In this document: positions 32,217 to 40,104 of the stretch, in pieces
Position numbering within the stretch: the stretch's first letter is position 1
How the letters are laid out: each line of letters begins with the position of its first letter
Source of the DNA: AC-52 sp044870295
Lineage (GTDB): Bacteria > Actinomycetota > UBA4738
Direction of reading: 5' to 3'
DNA: 41,238 nt
Assembly (NCBI GenBank): GCA_044870295.1
Contig: JBIOYQ010000190.1
Coordinates: 1-41,238 of the forward strand
Notes under the pieces: generated by a model
What the model was told of the DNA's origin: nothing
What the model saw: the letters and a program-made list of their open reading frames with translations, nothing else
Database searches by the model: none
Made by a program: the position numbers and the translations under genes

Positions 32217-32237
32217 GGAGTCTCCTCAAGAGACTCC
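32217..32237. promoter_or_regulatory. Inverted repeat between rtcB operon and ku
   Basis: GGAGTCTC (32217-32224) and GAGACTCC (32230-32237) are exact complements around CTCAA. The element lies 44 bases upstream of the rtcB-operon -10 box and 101 bases before ku, a fitting place for an operator shared by two repair genes. The remaining bases to 32337 show no other structure. Confidence 0.4.
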
Positions 32238-32337
32238 CGATCACAGTTCGTCGGCCACGAAACTATGGACGGGAGTGCCCGGGCAGATCCCCTCCTCCCC
32301 TTGCTTCGCGGAGAGCCCACGCGGGAAAGAACCCCCT

Positions 32338-33255
32338 ATGCCAAGAGCCATCTGGAGCGGCGCCATCAGCTTCGGGCTCGTCGCGATACCGGTGAAGCTG
32401 TACCCGGCGACCGAGCAGAAGGACATCCAGTTCCACCAGTTCAAGGCTGGCACGGACCAACGCGTCCGCAACAAGCGCGTCTCGGAGACCACCGGTCGGG
32501 AGGTCGACTACCAGGACATCGTGAAGGGCTACGAGGCCGACAAGGGCAAATACGTGATCGTCACGCCAGAGGAGCTCCAGTCCCTCGCCCCCGAGAAGAC
32601 CCGGACCATCGAGATCGCCGACTTCGTCGACCTGAGCGAGATCGATCCCATCTACTTCGAGAAGACCTATTACCTGGCGCCCGAGGACGAAGCCGGGGCC
32701 AAGAAGGCTTACGCGCTCCTCCTCTCAGCAATGGAGAGCGAGGGCAAGGTCGCCATCGGACGGTTCGTGATGCGGACGAAGGAGTACCTCGTGGCGATCC
32801 GCCCAATGGGCGGGGTGCTGGCCGTCGAGACCCTGTACTTCCCGGACGAGATCCGGAAGCCCTCGGAGATCGAGAACCTCCCGGTGCGGGCGAAGACCGA
32901 CGACCGGCAGGAGAGGATGGCCCGGCAGCTGATCGGCACGCTGTCGGCCGAGTGGGACCCGTCGCGATATCACGACGAGTACCGGGAGCGCGTGCTGAAG
33001 CTCATCCGCGACAAGGCCAAGGGGAAGGAGATCGCCGCGCCAGAGTCTTCGGAGACCACTCGGGTGTCCGACCTCATGGAGGCGCTGCGCCAGAGCATCG
33101 AGGCGACGAAGCAGGGCCGGCGGCCGGCGGCGCCCGCATCCGGCAACGGACAACGAGGCACGCGGGGCGGTCCTCGCCGATCCGCCCGGACGAGCTCGAA
33201 GACCAAGACCCGGAAGAGCACGCGGAAGCGCCGCTCCCTGAAGCGGGCGTCCTGA
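32338..33255 (+). CDS. ku: Ku protein, non-homologous end joining
   Basis: Bacterial Ku, 305 residues. It forms a homodimer ring on DNA double-strand ends and recruits the ligase LigD. The start MPRAIWSGAISFGLVAIPVK and YPATEQKDIQFHQF are strongly conserved in the family. The core continues with FVDLSEIDPIYFEKTYYLAP (about 97-116), GRFVMRTKEYLVAIRP and MARQLIGTLSAEWDPSRYHD. The last 45 residues are a Lys/Arg/Ser-rich tail (SARTSSKTKTRKSTRKRRS), a type that in other actinobacterial Ku proteins aids DNA binding and sliding. ATG 32338 follows GGGAAAGA. No ligD is in the window. It is divergent from the rtcB operon across a region with an inverted repeat. Confidence 0.94.
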   Translation: MPRAIWSGAISFGLVAIPVKLYPATEQKDIQFHQFKAGTDQRVRNKRVSETTGREVDYQDIVKGYEADKGKYVIVTPEELQSLAPEKTRTIEIADFVDLSEIDPIYFEKTYYLAPEDEAGAKKAYALLLSAMESEGKVAIGRFVMRTKEYLVAIRPMGGVLAVETLYFPDEIRKPSEIENLPVRAKTDDRQERMARQLIGTLSAEWDPSRYHDEYRERVLKLIRDKAKGKEIAAPESSETTRVSDLMEALRQSIEATKQGRRPAAPASGNGQRGTRGGPRRSARTSSKTKTRKSTRKRRSLKRAS

Positions 33256-33284
33256 CCCCCGGCCGGATCGGCCATGATCGACCA

Positions 33285-34166
33285 ATGACCACCATCGCCT
33301 TCATCGGGCTGGGCCGGATGGGGTCGCGGATGGCGCACCGGCTCCTCGAGGCCGGCCACGACCTCGTCGTGTGGAACCGCTCGCCCGACAAGATGTCGTC
33401 GCTGGCCGAAGCCGGTGCCAAGCCCGCATCGAGTCCGGCTGAGGCGGCTCGACAGGCCGAGGCCATCATCACCATGGTCGCCGACCCGACGGCCCTGCGG
33501 TCCGTCACCGAAGGGCCGGACGGGACCGCCGCCGGCATGGACCAATCGGCCACGCACATCGAGATGTCGACGGTCGGGCCGGCCGCGATCGAGCGGCTGG
33601 TTTCGACCCTGCCCGAGGGCACCGCGGTGCTCGATGCCCCGGTGCTGGGCAGCCTGGCCGAGGTCGAACGCGGCGAGCTGCACATCTTCGTGGGAGGGCC
33701 GCCCGACCTCGCGGAGCGATGGATGCCGCTCCTCTCGATCCTGGGATCGCCGATCCACGTTGGGCCAACGGGCGCAGGAGCCTCGGCCAAGTTGGTGGCG
33801 AACGCGTCCCTGCTGAGCGTGATCGGCCTGCTCGGAGAGACGCTCGCCCTCGCGCTCAGCCTCGGACTGGCCAGGGACACCGCCTTCGAGGTCCTGGCTC
33901 GAACGCCGCTGTCGGCCCAGGCCGAACGGCGCCGTCAGGCTATCGAGCGCGAGGAGTACCCGGCGCGGTTCGCGCTGTCGCTGGCCCGGAAGGACGCGGA
34001 CCTCATCCTCGAAGCCGGCGCGGGATCGGGCACCGACCTGCGGCTGGTGCGAGCGGCGCGGACGTGGCTGGCGGAGGCAGAGGAAGCCGGTTGGGGCGAC
34101 CGGGACTACGCTGCCGTCCTCGAGTGGATCATCCAGCGATCGAGCAGAGGAAAGGACGGGCCATGA
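33285..34166 (+). CDS. NAD(P)-dependent beta-hydroxyacid dehydrogenase-like protein
   Basis: Member of the 3-hydroxyisobutyrate dehydrogenase/GLYR1 family, 293 residues. The N-terminal Rossmann motif is IAFIGLGRMGSRMAHRLLEA (4-23) followed by WNRSPDK, whose Arg favours NADP(H). The substrate loop reads DAPVLGSLAEVERGELHIFV, where most relatives have DAPVSGG, so specificity may differ. The catalytic Lys is K169 in GAGASAKLVANAS, with N173 four residues on. The family reduces or oxidises small beta-hydroxyacids and related imines; the substrate is unknown. ATG 33285 follows ku by 29 bases, and its stop overlaps the next start as ATGA, so ku, this gene and the next could share a transcript. Confidence 0.87.
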   Translation: MTTIAFIGLGRMGSRMAHRLLEAGHDLVVWNRSPDKMSSLAEAGAKPASSPAEAARQAEAIITMVADPTALRSVTEGPDGTAAGMDQSATHIEMSTVGPAAIERLVSTLPEGTAVLDAPVLGSLAEVERGELHIFVGGPPDLAERWMPLLSILGSPIHVGPTGAGASAKLVANASLLSVIGLLGETLALALSLGLARDTAFEVLARTPLSAQAERRRQAIEREEYPARFALSLARKDADLILEAGAGSGTDLRLVRAARTWLAEAEEAGWGDRDYAAVLEWIIQRSSRGKDGP

Positions 34167-34507
34167 GCGAGCAGGACAACGAGCAAGGCGGACGTGACGC
34201 CAGGAAGGCGTGGGACGAGGTCGGGGACCGGTTCTCCGACGTCGGGCGGAAGTTCGGAGACCACTACCGCAAGCTGGGAGCCGAGGCCGGAGCCGCAGCC
34301 GAGGAGCGCAAGCGGGCGCTCGGCGACGCCGTGAAGGAAGCCGTCGACGAGCTCGACCACGCCCTGACCGCGCTGGGCGACGCCCTGCGCGATCCCGAGA
34401 CGAAGGACAGCCTCAAGCAGGCCGCGCGTTCCTTCGGCGACGCGCTGTCGACCACGTTCTCGGACTTCGGCGACGAGATCCGCAAGCGGACCCGAGGGAA
34501 GAGCTAG
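34163..34507 (+). CDS. Charged helical protein of unknown function
   Basis: This 114-residue protein is almost entirely alpha-helical and charged. Helices such as ARKAWDEVGDRFSDVGRKFG (about 13-32) and AVKEAVDELDHALTALGDAL (about 60-79) have amphipathic spacing, and Phe/Gly-containing turns recur (FGDHYRK, FGDALSTTFSDFGDEI). No signal peptide, membrane helix or known catalytic motif is seen. The start overlaps the stop of the dehydrogenase-like gene (ATGA), and AGGAAAGG lies just upstream. Its stop TAG lies inside a CTAG shared with the stop of the convergent gene, so there is no spacer between the two. Confidence 0.65.
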   Translation: MSEQDNEQGGRDARKAWDEVGDRFSDVGRKFGDHYRKLGAEAGAAAEERKRALGDAVKEAVDELDHALTALGDALRDPETKDSLKQAARSFGDALSTTFSDFGDEIRKRTRGKS

Positions 34508-35661
34508 CCGTCCGTGGTCCGCATGACGAGCGTGTCTTCGTCCGCGGCGCCGACGGCCCACACGTCGCCCCCGGCAAATCCCGCCACACCGCTGAGGTAG
34601 TCGTACTCCGGGCTTGGATTCGGGCTCGGGACCACGGTCCAGGCCGATCCGTCCCAGTGCGAGGTGAAGGTTCGGTACGAGACCGTGAGCGGATCGTAGT
34701 CGGCGCCCACCGCCCACACGTCGTTCGGTCCAAGCGCGGTCACGCCGTTCAGCGACGTGAATGGCTTGGTCCCGTCGGTCGTGGCCACCACGGTCCAGAC
34801 CGATCCGTCCCAGTGCTCGACCAGCGTGTCGCCTCGGTTGTTGCTGGAGGTCTCGCCCACCGCCCACACGTCGGAGGGGCCGGTCGCGGAGACCGCGTAC
34901 AGCTCGCTGTCGGTCCGGGAGCCGTTCGGACTGGGAACCACCGACCAGGCGGTCCCGTTCCAGTGCATGACCAGGGTCGCCCCGTCGTGCGCTCCCACCG
35001 CCCACACGTCGTTCGAGGCCACGGCGACGACCCCGTGAAGGCTGGAGAACCCGCGGCCGACGTTCGGGGTGCGGGAGAGCGACCACCTCACGCCGTCCCA
35101 GTGCTGTATCAGGGGAACGCCCACCTGGTTGCTGCTGCTGTGGCCGAAGCCGACCGCCCAGACGTCGTTGGAGGCCACCCCGTCCACGGCGAACAGCTCG
35201 TTGGCGTCCTGTCCGATGTTCCGGGTCGGCACGATGGACCAAGCCGAGCCGTTCCAGTGGAGGGCCATGGTCTTCTCACTGCCGTAGTTCGCGATGTTGT
35301 GATAGCCCACCGCCCAGACGTCGTTCGTGGAGATGGCCGTCACGCCGTACAGCTCGTTGTATCCCTGGTTGAAGTTGGGGCTCGGGACCAGCGACCACGC
35401 GGTTCCGTCCCAGTGCTCGGTCAGAGTCCCCGGCGTGGAGATCGGCCGGTACTCGGCCCCGACCGCCCAGACGTCGTTGGGGGCGACGGCGGCCACGGCC
35501 GACAGATAGTTCGCCTGGCTACTGGGATTCGGGCTGGGAACGACCGTCCACGACGCCGCTTGCGCGGCCATGGCCGACGTCGGCAAGCCAACCGATATGC
35601 CGATGACCAACACCGTGATCAATCCCGAACCAACCAGCATGCGACCGCATCGAAGCTTCAT
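34504..35661 (-). CDS. Secreted seven-repeat protein (VPSPN/DVWAVG repeats)
   Basis: This 385-residue protein has a signal peptide (LVGSGLITVLVIGISVGLPT, cleavage near AMA-AQA). Seven tandem repeats of about 48-52 residues follow. Each has W-S/T-V-V-P-S-P-N near its start, a central L-x-G/A-V-x-A ... N-D-V-W-A-V-G and a closing HWDGTA or HWNGSA. The fourth and sixth repeats diverge at the P-S-P-N part. Seven repeats ending in strand-rich motifs suggest a beta propeller. This type occurs in GC-rich soil bacteria, but its function is not established. Start ATG 35661 (MKLRCGRM) has GGGAG seven bases upstream; ATG 35667 lies too close to it. Confidence 0.75.
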   Translation of the reverse strand: MKLRCGRMLVGSGLITVLVIGISVGLPTSAMAAQAASWTVVPSPNPSSQANYLSAVAAVAPNDVWAVGAEYRPISTPGTLTEHWDGTAWSLVPSPNFNQGYNELYGVTAISTNDVWAVGYHNIANYGSEKTMALHWNGSAWSIVPTRNIGQDANELFAVDGVASNDVWAVGFGHSSSNQVGVPLIQHWDGVRWSLSRTPNVGRGFSSLHGVVAVASNDVWAVGAHDGATLVMHWNGTAWSVVPSPNGSRTDSELYAVSATGPSDVWAVGETSSNNRGDTLVEHWDGSVWTVVATTDGTKPFTSLNGVTALGPNDVWAVGADYDPLTVSYRTFTSHWDGSAWTVVPSPNPSPEYDYLSGVAGFAGGDVWAVGAADEDTLVMRTTDG

Positions 35662-35764
35662 GGACATCTCCCGAAAACGAAGGGCACCACAAGGAATACG
35701 CGCGGGGGCGGGGATGGGCTTTCGGCAATTCCTCTCGCCGTCAGCGCCGCTCTGACCAAAGGGT

Positions 35765-35770
35765 TACCCT
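35765..35770 (+). promoter_or_regulatory. Probable -10 box TACCCT of the SpoIIE operon
   Basis: TACCCT lies nine bases before ATG 35780 and no ribosome site separates them, again implying a leader of about two bases or none. Confidence 0.35.
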
Positions 35771-35779
35771 TCCCGACCG

Positions 35780-38236
35780 ATGCGTGACATCGAGGGGGTG
35801 AGGAGGCTGCGAGGCCGGCCCGGGCTCCTCACGTTCGTCCTCCAGGCCCTCATGGTGGGAGCGCTCTACTACCTGGCGGCGCGGCTGGGTCTTCGCCTTG
35901 CCCTGATCGAGCGGAATGTCACACCGTTGTGGCCGCCGACGGGCATCGCGGTCGTGGCGTTCCTCCTGTTGGGGCGGAGGGTCTGGCCGAGCGTCGCGGC
36001 GGCCGCGTTCCTGGTGAACCTGCCGATCACGCCCGATCCCCTGGCGGCCACGGTCACGGCTGCAGGTAACACGCTCGCGCCGTTGGTGGCGGCCGAGCTG
36101 CTGATCAGGCTGGACTTCCATCCCGAGATCGACCGCCTGCGCGACGCGGCCGCGGTCGTGTTCGCCTCCCTGCTCAGCATGCTGATCAGCGCCACCATCG
36201 GGGCGACCACGCTGGTGGTGTGGAACGCCATCCCCTCAGACCGGTTCGCTTCGGCATGGGCGGTGTGGTGGACGGGCGACGCCATGGGCGTGCTGGTCGT
36301 CGCGCCCTTCCTGCTCGGCCTGCTGGTCATGCAGCAGCGCCGCCCCACCACGTGGTCGCGGCGAGCCGAGGCGGTCGTGCTCCTGGTGGCCCTCGCGGCG
36401 GTGACCGTGGCCGTCTCGAGGAACCCGCACGGACTGCTATTCCTCCTCCTCCTCTTGGTGGGGTGGGCGGCCTGGCGGTTCCAGCTTCGGGTGGCCGCAC
36501 CTGCCGCGCTGGTCGTGACCGGCATCGCCACGTGGGCCGCCGCGCACGGTTGGGCCGCGTTCGACGACCGGACGCTGTTCTCCACCATGCTGTTGCTGCA
36601 GGCCTTCAACGCCACGGTGGCCTTGACCTCGTTCGGGTTCGCCGCTCTGGTGACCGAGCGCATGCGCGACCGGGACGCCCTGGAGGGCGCCGCCATCGAA
36701 CTGGAGGACCGGGTTCGCCGGCGCACCGCGGAGCTCCGGCAACGCGAACGTCAGCTGGCCGAGGCCCAGCAGGTGGCACGGATCGGCAGCTGGGAGTGGC
36801 TGGTCCAGGAGGACGAGGTCACCTGGTCCGACGAGATGTACCGCATCCACGGCTACCAGCCCCAGCAGTTCCCCGTCAGTTTCGAGCGGGCCACGGAGCT
36901 GGTGGTGCCGGAGGACCTCGAGCGGATCCGGGACAACGTCGCTGCGCACCTGGCCCACGGGAAAGACTTCTCGACGGCCCCGGCCGAGTACCGGATCGTC
37001 CGGAGCGACGGGTCCGAACGCGTCTTGCGGGGCACCGCCCGGGTCCACTTCAACTCCGAGGGGACGCCGGTGCGCATGGTCGGGACCGTCCAGGACATCA
37101 CCGAGGACAAGCGGGCCGAGCGCGAGCACCGCATCGCGGAGACCCTCCAGCGGAGCCTCTTGCCCGAGCGGCTGCCCGAGGTGCCGGGCATCACCCTGGC
37201 GGCGCGGTACGTGCCCGCCACCAAGGACGCCGACATCGGCGGCGACTGGTACGACGTGGTCGCCCTGCCCGACGGTCGCCTGGGCATCGCCATCGGCGAC
37301 ATCGCCGGCCACGGGTTGCGGGCGGCCGCCACCATGGGGCAGCTCCGGATGGCCCTGCGGGCCTACGCCATCGAGTCCGAGTCGGCCGGCGAGGTGGTGG
37401 CCCGGATGCAACAGCTCGTTCGAGCCCTCGGCATCCCGGACATGGCCACGGTGGTCTACCTGGTGTTCGACCCGGACTCCGGGCTGCTCGTGTTCGCCAA
37501 CGCGGGCCACCCGCCGCCCCTGGTGATCGCGCCGGGAGGCGAGGCGCTGTTCCTGGAGGAAGCGGTGTCGCCGCCGCTCGGCACCATGCCGCACGCCCAG
37601 CACACCGAGTCCACGGCTCGCCTGAGCCCCGGTTCGACGCTGGTCGTGTTCACGGACGGGCTCATCGAACGGCGGGGGGTGTCACTGCGCGACGGCCTGG
37701 AGCGGCTCCGCGTCGCGGCATCGGGGCCCACCGAGGACCTGGAGTCCCTGGCCGACCATCTGTTGACGACCATGGTCGAGGAGGACGTCGAGGACGACAT
37801 CGCCCTGCTGGTCCTGCAGCCGATCCCGCTGGCGGGCCGGCCGCTCCACCTCCGGGTCCCGGCCGAGCCCCGATCGCTGGCGCCGCTTCGCCATACGCTG
37901 CGACGGTGGCTCCGGGAGATCGACGCCGACCGCCAGGAGAGCTACGAGATCCTGGTGGCCTGCGGCGAGGCTTGCTCCAACGCCATCCAGCACCCCTTCG
38001 CCGCCAGGCAGGACGTGCTGGAGATCGACCTGGCGGTGGAGGACGGCCAGGTCGAGCTGGTCGTTCGCGACTCGGGCAAGTGGCGATCGACCTCCTCGGG
38101 CGGCGGCGGGCACGGCATCCCGTTGATCCGCCAGCTCATGGACTCGGTCGACATTCGAAGTGGGCCGGACGGGACCGAGGTCCGCATGCGCCGCCGGCTG
38201 GGAGCAAGGACCGATGAGCGAGCTCGCACACGTTGA
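35780..38236 (+). CDS. MASE1-PAS-SpoIIE phosphatase-HATPase signalling protein
   Basis: Membrane signalling protein of 818 residues. An N-terminal MASE1 sensor with about eight helices carries the marker VTPLWPPTGIAVVAFLLLG (about 47-65). A short coiled coil (VRRRTAELRQRERQLAEAQQ, about 312-331) and a PAS domain follow (GSWEWLVQEDEVTWSDEMYR ... MVGTVQDITED, about 335-447). Then comes a SpoIIE/RsbU-type PP2C phosphatase with metal residues in GGDWYDVV, GDIAGHGLRAAATMGQLRMA and FTDGLIERRG. The last 130 residues are an RsbW-like HATPase (CGEACSNAIQHPF, VVRDSGKW, GHGIPLIRQLMD). One polypeptide thus carries both phosphatase and kinase halves of a partner switch. The STAS antagonist gene overlaps its end by 23 bases and is the likely substrate. 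Confidence 0.9.
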   Translation: MRDIEGVRRLRGRPGLLTFVLQALMVGALYYLAARLGLRLALIERNVTPLWPPTGIAVVAFLLLGRRVWPSVAAAAFLVNLPITPDPLAATVTAAGNTLAPLVAAELLIRLDFHPEIDRLRDAAAVVFASLLSMLISATIGATTLVVWNAIPSDRFASAWAVWWTGDAMGVLVVAPFLLGLLVMQQRRPTTWSRRAEAVVLLVALAAVTVAVSRNPHGLLFLLLLLVGWAAWRFQLRVAAPAALVVTGIATWAAAHGWAAFDDRTLFSTMLLLQAFNATVALTSFGFAALVTERMRDRDALEGAAIELEDRVRRRTAELRQRERQLAEAQQVARIGSWEWLVQEDEVTWSDEMYRIHGYQPQQFPVSFERATELVVPEDLERIRDNVAAHLAHGKDFSTAPAEYRIVRSDGSERVLRGTARVHFNSEGTPVRMVGTVQDITEDKRAEREHRIAETLQRSLLPERLPEVPGITLAARYVPATKDADIGGDWYDVVALPDGRLGIAIGDIAGHGLRAAATMGQLRMALRAYAIESESAGEVVARMQQLVRALGIPDMATVVYLVFDPDSGLLVFANAGHPPPLVIAPGGEALFLEEAVSPPLGTMPHAQHTESTARLSPGSTLVVFTDGLIERRGVSLRDGLERLRVAASGPTEDLESLADHLLTTMVEEDVEDDIALLVLQPIPLAGRPLHLRVPAEPRSLAPLRHTLRRWLREIDADRQESYEILVACGEACSNAIQHPFAARQDVLEIDLAVEDGQVELVVRDSGKWRSTSSGGGGHGIPLIRQLMDSVDIRSGPDGTEVRMRRRLGARTDERARTR

Positions 38237-38561
38237 GATCGAGCCGGGCGACGAGGCCTGGACCGTCTACGTCCGAGGCGAGATCGACATCTCGAACGCG
38301 GCCCGCCTCCTGGCGACCATCGAGGAGCGCATGAGCAACGACACTCCCGCGGTCACCGTGGATCTTTCGGCCACCACGTACCTCGACAGCGCCGGGGTGC
38401 AGATGCTGTTCGTCCTGGCGGAGCGGCTGCGCGACCGCCGCCATCCCGTCCGAGTGATCGTGCCGGAGCGATCGCCGATCCGGGCGGTGCTCGAACTGAC
38501 CGGCCTCCCCACGTTCGTCCCCATGGAAAGCGGCAGCACCCCGGTAGAGTCGAATCCATGA
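38214..38561 (+). CDS. STAS-domain anti-sigma factor antagonist
   Basis: RsbV/SpoIIAA-like protein, 115 residues, made of one STAS domain. The strand-helix pattern starts with WTVYVRGEIDISNAARLLAT (about 16-35). The phosphorylatable serine is S59 in DLSATTYLDSAGVQMLFVLA. In partner switching, the unphosphorylated form releases a sigma factor by binding the anti-sigma kinase; the SpoIIE phosphatase upstream would remove the phosphate and its HATPase domain might add it (inference from domain types). ATG 38214 has GGAGCAAGGA just upstream and overlaps the previous gene; its stop overlaps the next start (ATGA). No sigma factor is in the window. Confidence 0.9.
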   Translation: MSELAHVEIEPGDEAWTVYVRGEIDISNAARLLATIEERMSNDTPAVTVDLSATTYLDSAGVQMLFVLAERLRDRRHPVRVIVPERSPIRAVLELTGLPTFVPMESGSTPVESNP

Positions 38562-39232
38562 CCGACCAGGGGGAACCGAGGATCCGGGTCCAGCCAGACG
38601 GTCCGTACCGCGTAACTGGTGCGGCACTGGCGCGCATGCGGCCCGTCGCCGACGGGAACGGCGACCGCGTGGCGTGGGACCGCGGCCCCGAGCTGGACCA
38701 CGACGCCACGTACGATCTGTGCCGGTGCGGCGCCTCCCGCACCATGCCGTTCTGCGACGGCAGCGAGCGCGACGAGGGGTTCGACGGCACGGAGACCGCG
38801 CCTCGGACGGCCTACGCGGATCGCGCCTTCGTCATGGGGAACGATCCGGTCAGGCTGATCGACGATCCGTCGCTCTGCGCCGGAGCGGCGTTCTGCGAGG
38901 CGGTCGACACCGACGTGTGGACGCTGGCCGAGGCCAGCGACGACCCGGCTGCCCAGGCGCGATTCGTCGCGATGGTGCGGCGATGCCCCTCCGGGCGGCT
39001 CGCGCTGCTGTTCCCCGAGGCCACCACCTTCGACGAGGAGCAGCTGCCGCAGGAGATCGGCGTGGTCGACGACGGCCCCTACTGGGTGCGAGGCCGCATC
39101 CCCATCGAGGCGGCCGACGGCACGACCTACGAGGTTCGCAACCGGGTCACCCTGTGTCGGTGTGGCGGGTCGCGGAACAAGCCGTTCTGCGACGGCACGC
39201 ACAAACGGATCCGCTTCCGCGATCCGGCGTGA
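38558..39232 (+). CDS. CDGSH / Fer4_19 / CDGSH iron-sulfur protein
   Basis: This 224-residue protein has three Fe-S modules. The first CDGSH-like site has C55, C57 and C66 (CRCGASRTMPFCDGSE), but its fourth ligand is E70 where the family has His. The middle module resembles the mono-cluster Fer4_19 domain: C107-x5-C113 and C143-P. The last CDGSH site is complete, with C200, C202, C211 and H215 (CRCGGSRNKPFCDGTH). CDGSH [2Fe-2S] clusters transfer electrons or clusters, and the His makes them labile and pH-sensitive. The gene is coupled to the STAS gene by ATGA, placing it in the SpoIIE-STAS operon. Cytoplasmic; role unknown, possibly redox input to the partner switch (inference). Confidence 0.88.
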   Translation: MTDQGEPRIRVQPDGPYRVTGAALARMRPVADGNGDRVAWDRGPELDHDATYDLCRCGASRTMPFCDGSERDEGFDGTETAPRTAYADRAFVMGNDPVRLIDDPSLCAGAAFCEAVDTDVWTLAEASDDPAAQARFVAMVRRCPSGRLALLFPEATTFDEEQLPQEIGVVDDGPYWVRGRIPIEAADGTTYEVRNRVTLCRCGGSRNKPFCDGTHKRIRFRDPA

Positions 39233-39979
39233 TCAGTGCTGGTGGACGAACAACCCGAACGCGACGCCCTGGGGATCCTCGAACACCGCGATCGACGTGT
39301 CCCCGCCCACCGGCATCGGCTGCAGGATGGTCGTCGCGCCGAGCGACTCAGCTCGCCGCAGGTACGTGGCCAGGTCGTCGACCTGAGCGTAGACGGTGAC
39401 GATCGGCACCCCGCTCGAGGACTGTCCGATGCCGCCCGAGATTCCCTGGCCTGATCCCGTTTCTACGTTCCCATGGACGGTCTGGCCGCTGGAGCCTTCC
39501 TCGATCGACCATCCGAACAGGTCGCGATAGAACGACCACGCCCCCCGAGCATCGGCCGCGTCGATCTGGAACCAGGTCACCGGCGGGTTCTCGCCGCTCG
39601 ACACGCGCGTGCTGCCATCGCCCTGGACCAGGCCGATGACGTTGCCGAACGGGTCGGCGATCAAGGCGAAGGTCACCTCCATGGACTCGGTCACCGGCAA
39701 GACCACCGTGGCGCCGAGAGACTCGGCCTTGTCCAGGACCGACTGGATGTCCGGAGCCTCGGCGTAGACGGTCGTGGCCGCGGGCTGGCCGCCCTGGGTC
39801 AGACCCAGGCCGCCGTTGATCCCATTGGTCCCTTCGTAGGACCTGCTGTGTGTGTCGATCAGGATGTAGTCGGCGTCCGGCACAGCTTCGGTGTGCCACC
39901 CGAACAGTTCCCTGTAGAAGCCCGCCGTCTTCTCCGGGTCGGCCGTGTTGATCTCGAACCAGGTCACCGGGAATCCCAT
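39233..39979 (-). CDS. Tandem VOC-domain protein
   Basis: This 248-residue protein is made of two vicinal-oxygen-chelate domains. The first starts at PVTWFEINTADPEKTAGFYR (4-23) and the second at PPVTWFQIDAADARGAWSFY (about 132-151); both have the FYRxLFGW turn. Each ends with a DPFGNVIGL- or DPQGVAFGLF-type strand. Two-domain VOC proteins of this kind resemble actinobacterial CFP30B-like hydrolase/glyoxalase-superfamily members, with no proven substrate. ATG 39979 has AAGGGGGAC just upstream. Its stop codon is directly adjacent to the stop of the CDGSH gene, without any spacer. Confidence 0.87.
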   Translation of the reverse strand: MGFPVTWFEINTADPEKTAGFYRELFGWHTEAVPDADYILIDTHSRSYEGTNGINGGLGLTQGGQPAATTVYAEAPDIQSVLDKAESLGATVVLPVTESMEVTFALIADPFGNVIGLVQGDGSTRVSSGENPPVTWFQIDAADARGAWSFYRDLFGWSIEEGSSGQTVHGNVETGSGQGISGGIGQSSSGVPIVTVYAQVDDLATYLRRAESLGATTILQPMPVGGDTSIAVFEDPQGVAFGLFVHQH

Positions 39980-40067
39980 GGTCGTCCCCCTTCTCGATGA
40001 GCAGGATCCAGCTTAACGACGATCGGGAAGGGCCGTCCTCGACAAGGGCCGAGGACCGTACGCGGAG

Positions 40068-40073
40068 TATGCT
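40068..40073 (+). promoter_or_regulatory. Candidate -10 box TATGCT
   Basis: TATGCT lies 31 bases before the ribosome site-bearing start of the PQQ-propeller gene (AAAGGAG at 40091-40097). No clear -35 is seen. The remaining 125-base gap holds nothing else I can support. Confidence 0.4.
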
Positions 40074-40104
40074 TCCGCGTCTCGAGCCCGAAAGGAGCCC
40101 CGCG

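Noticed and set aside
32099..32320. 73-codon minus-strand frame upstream of rtcB
   Set aside because: It runs through the inverted repeat and the TACGCT promoter and lacks a recognisable motif; the 47-codon frame with CANCG and the ATGA overlap is better supported.
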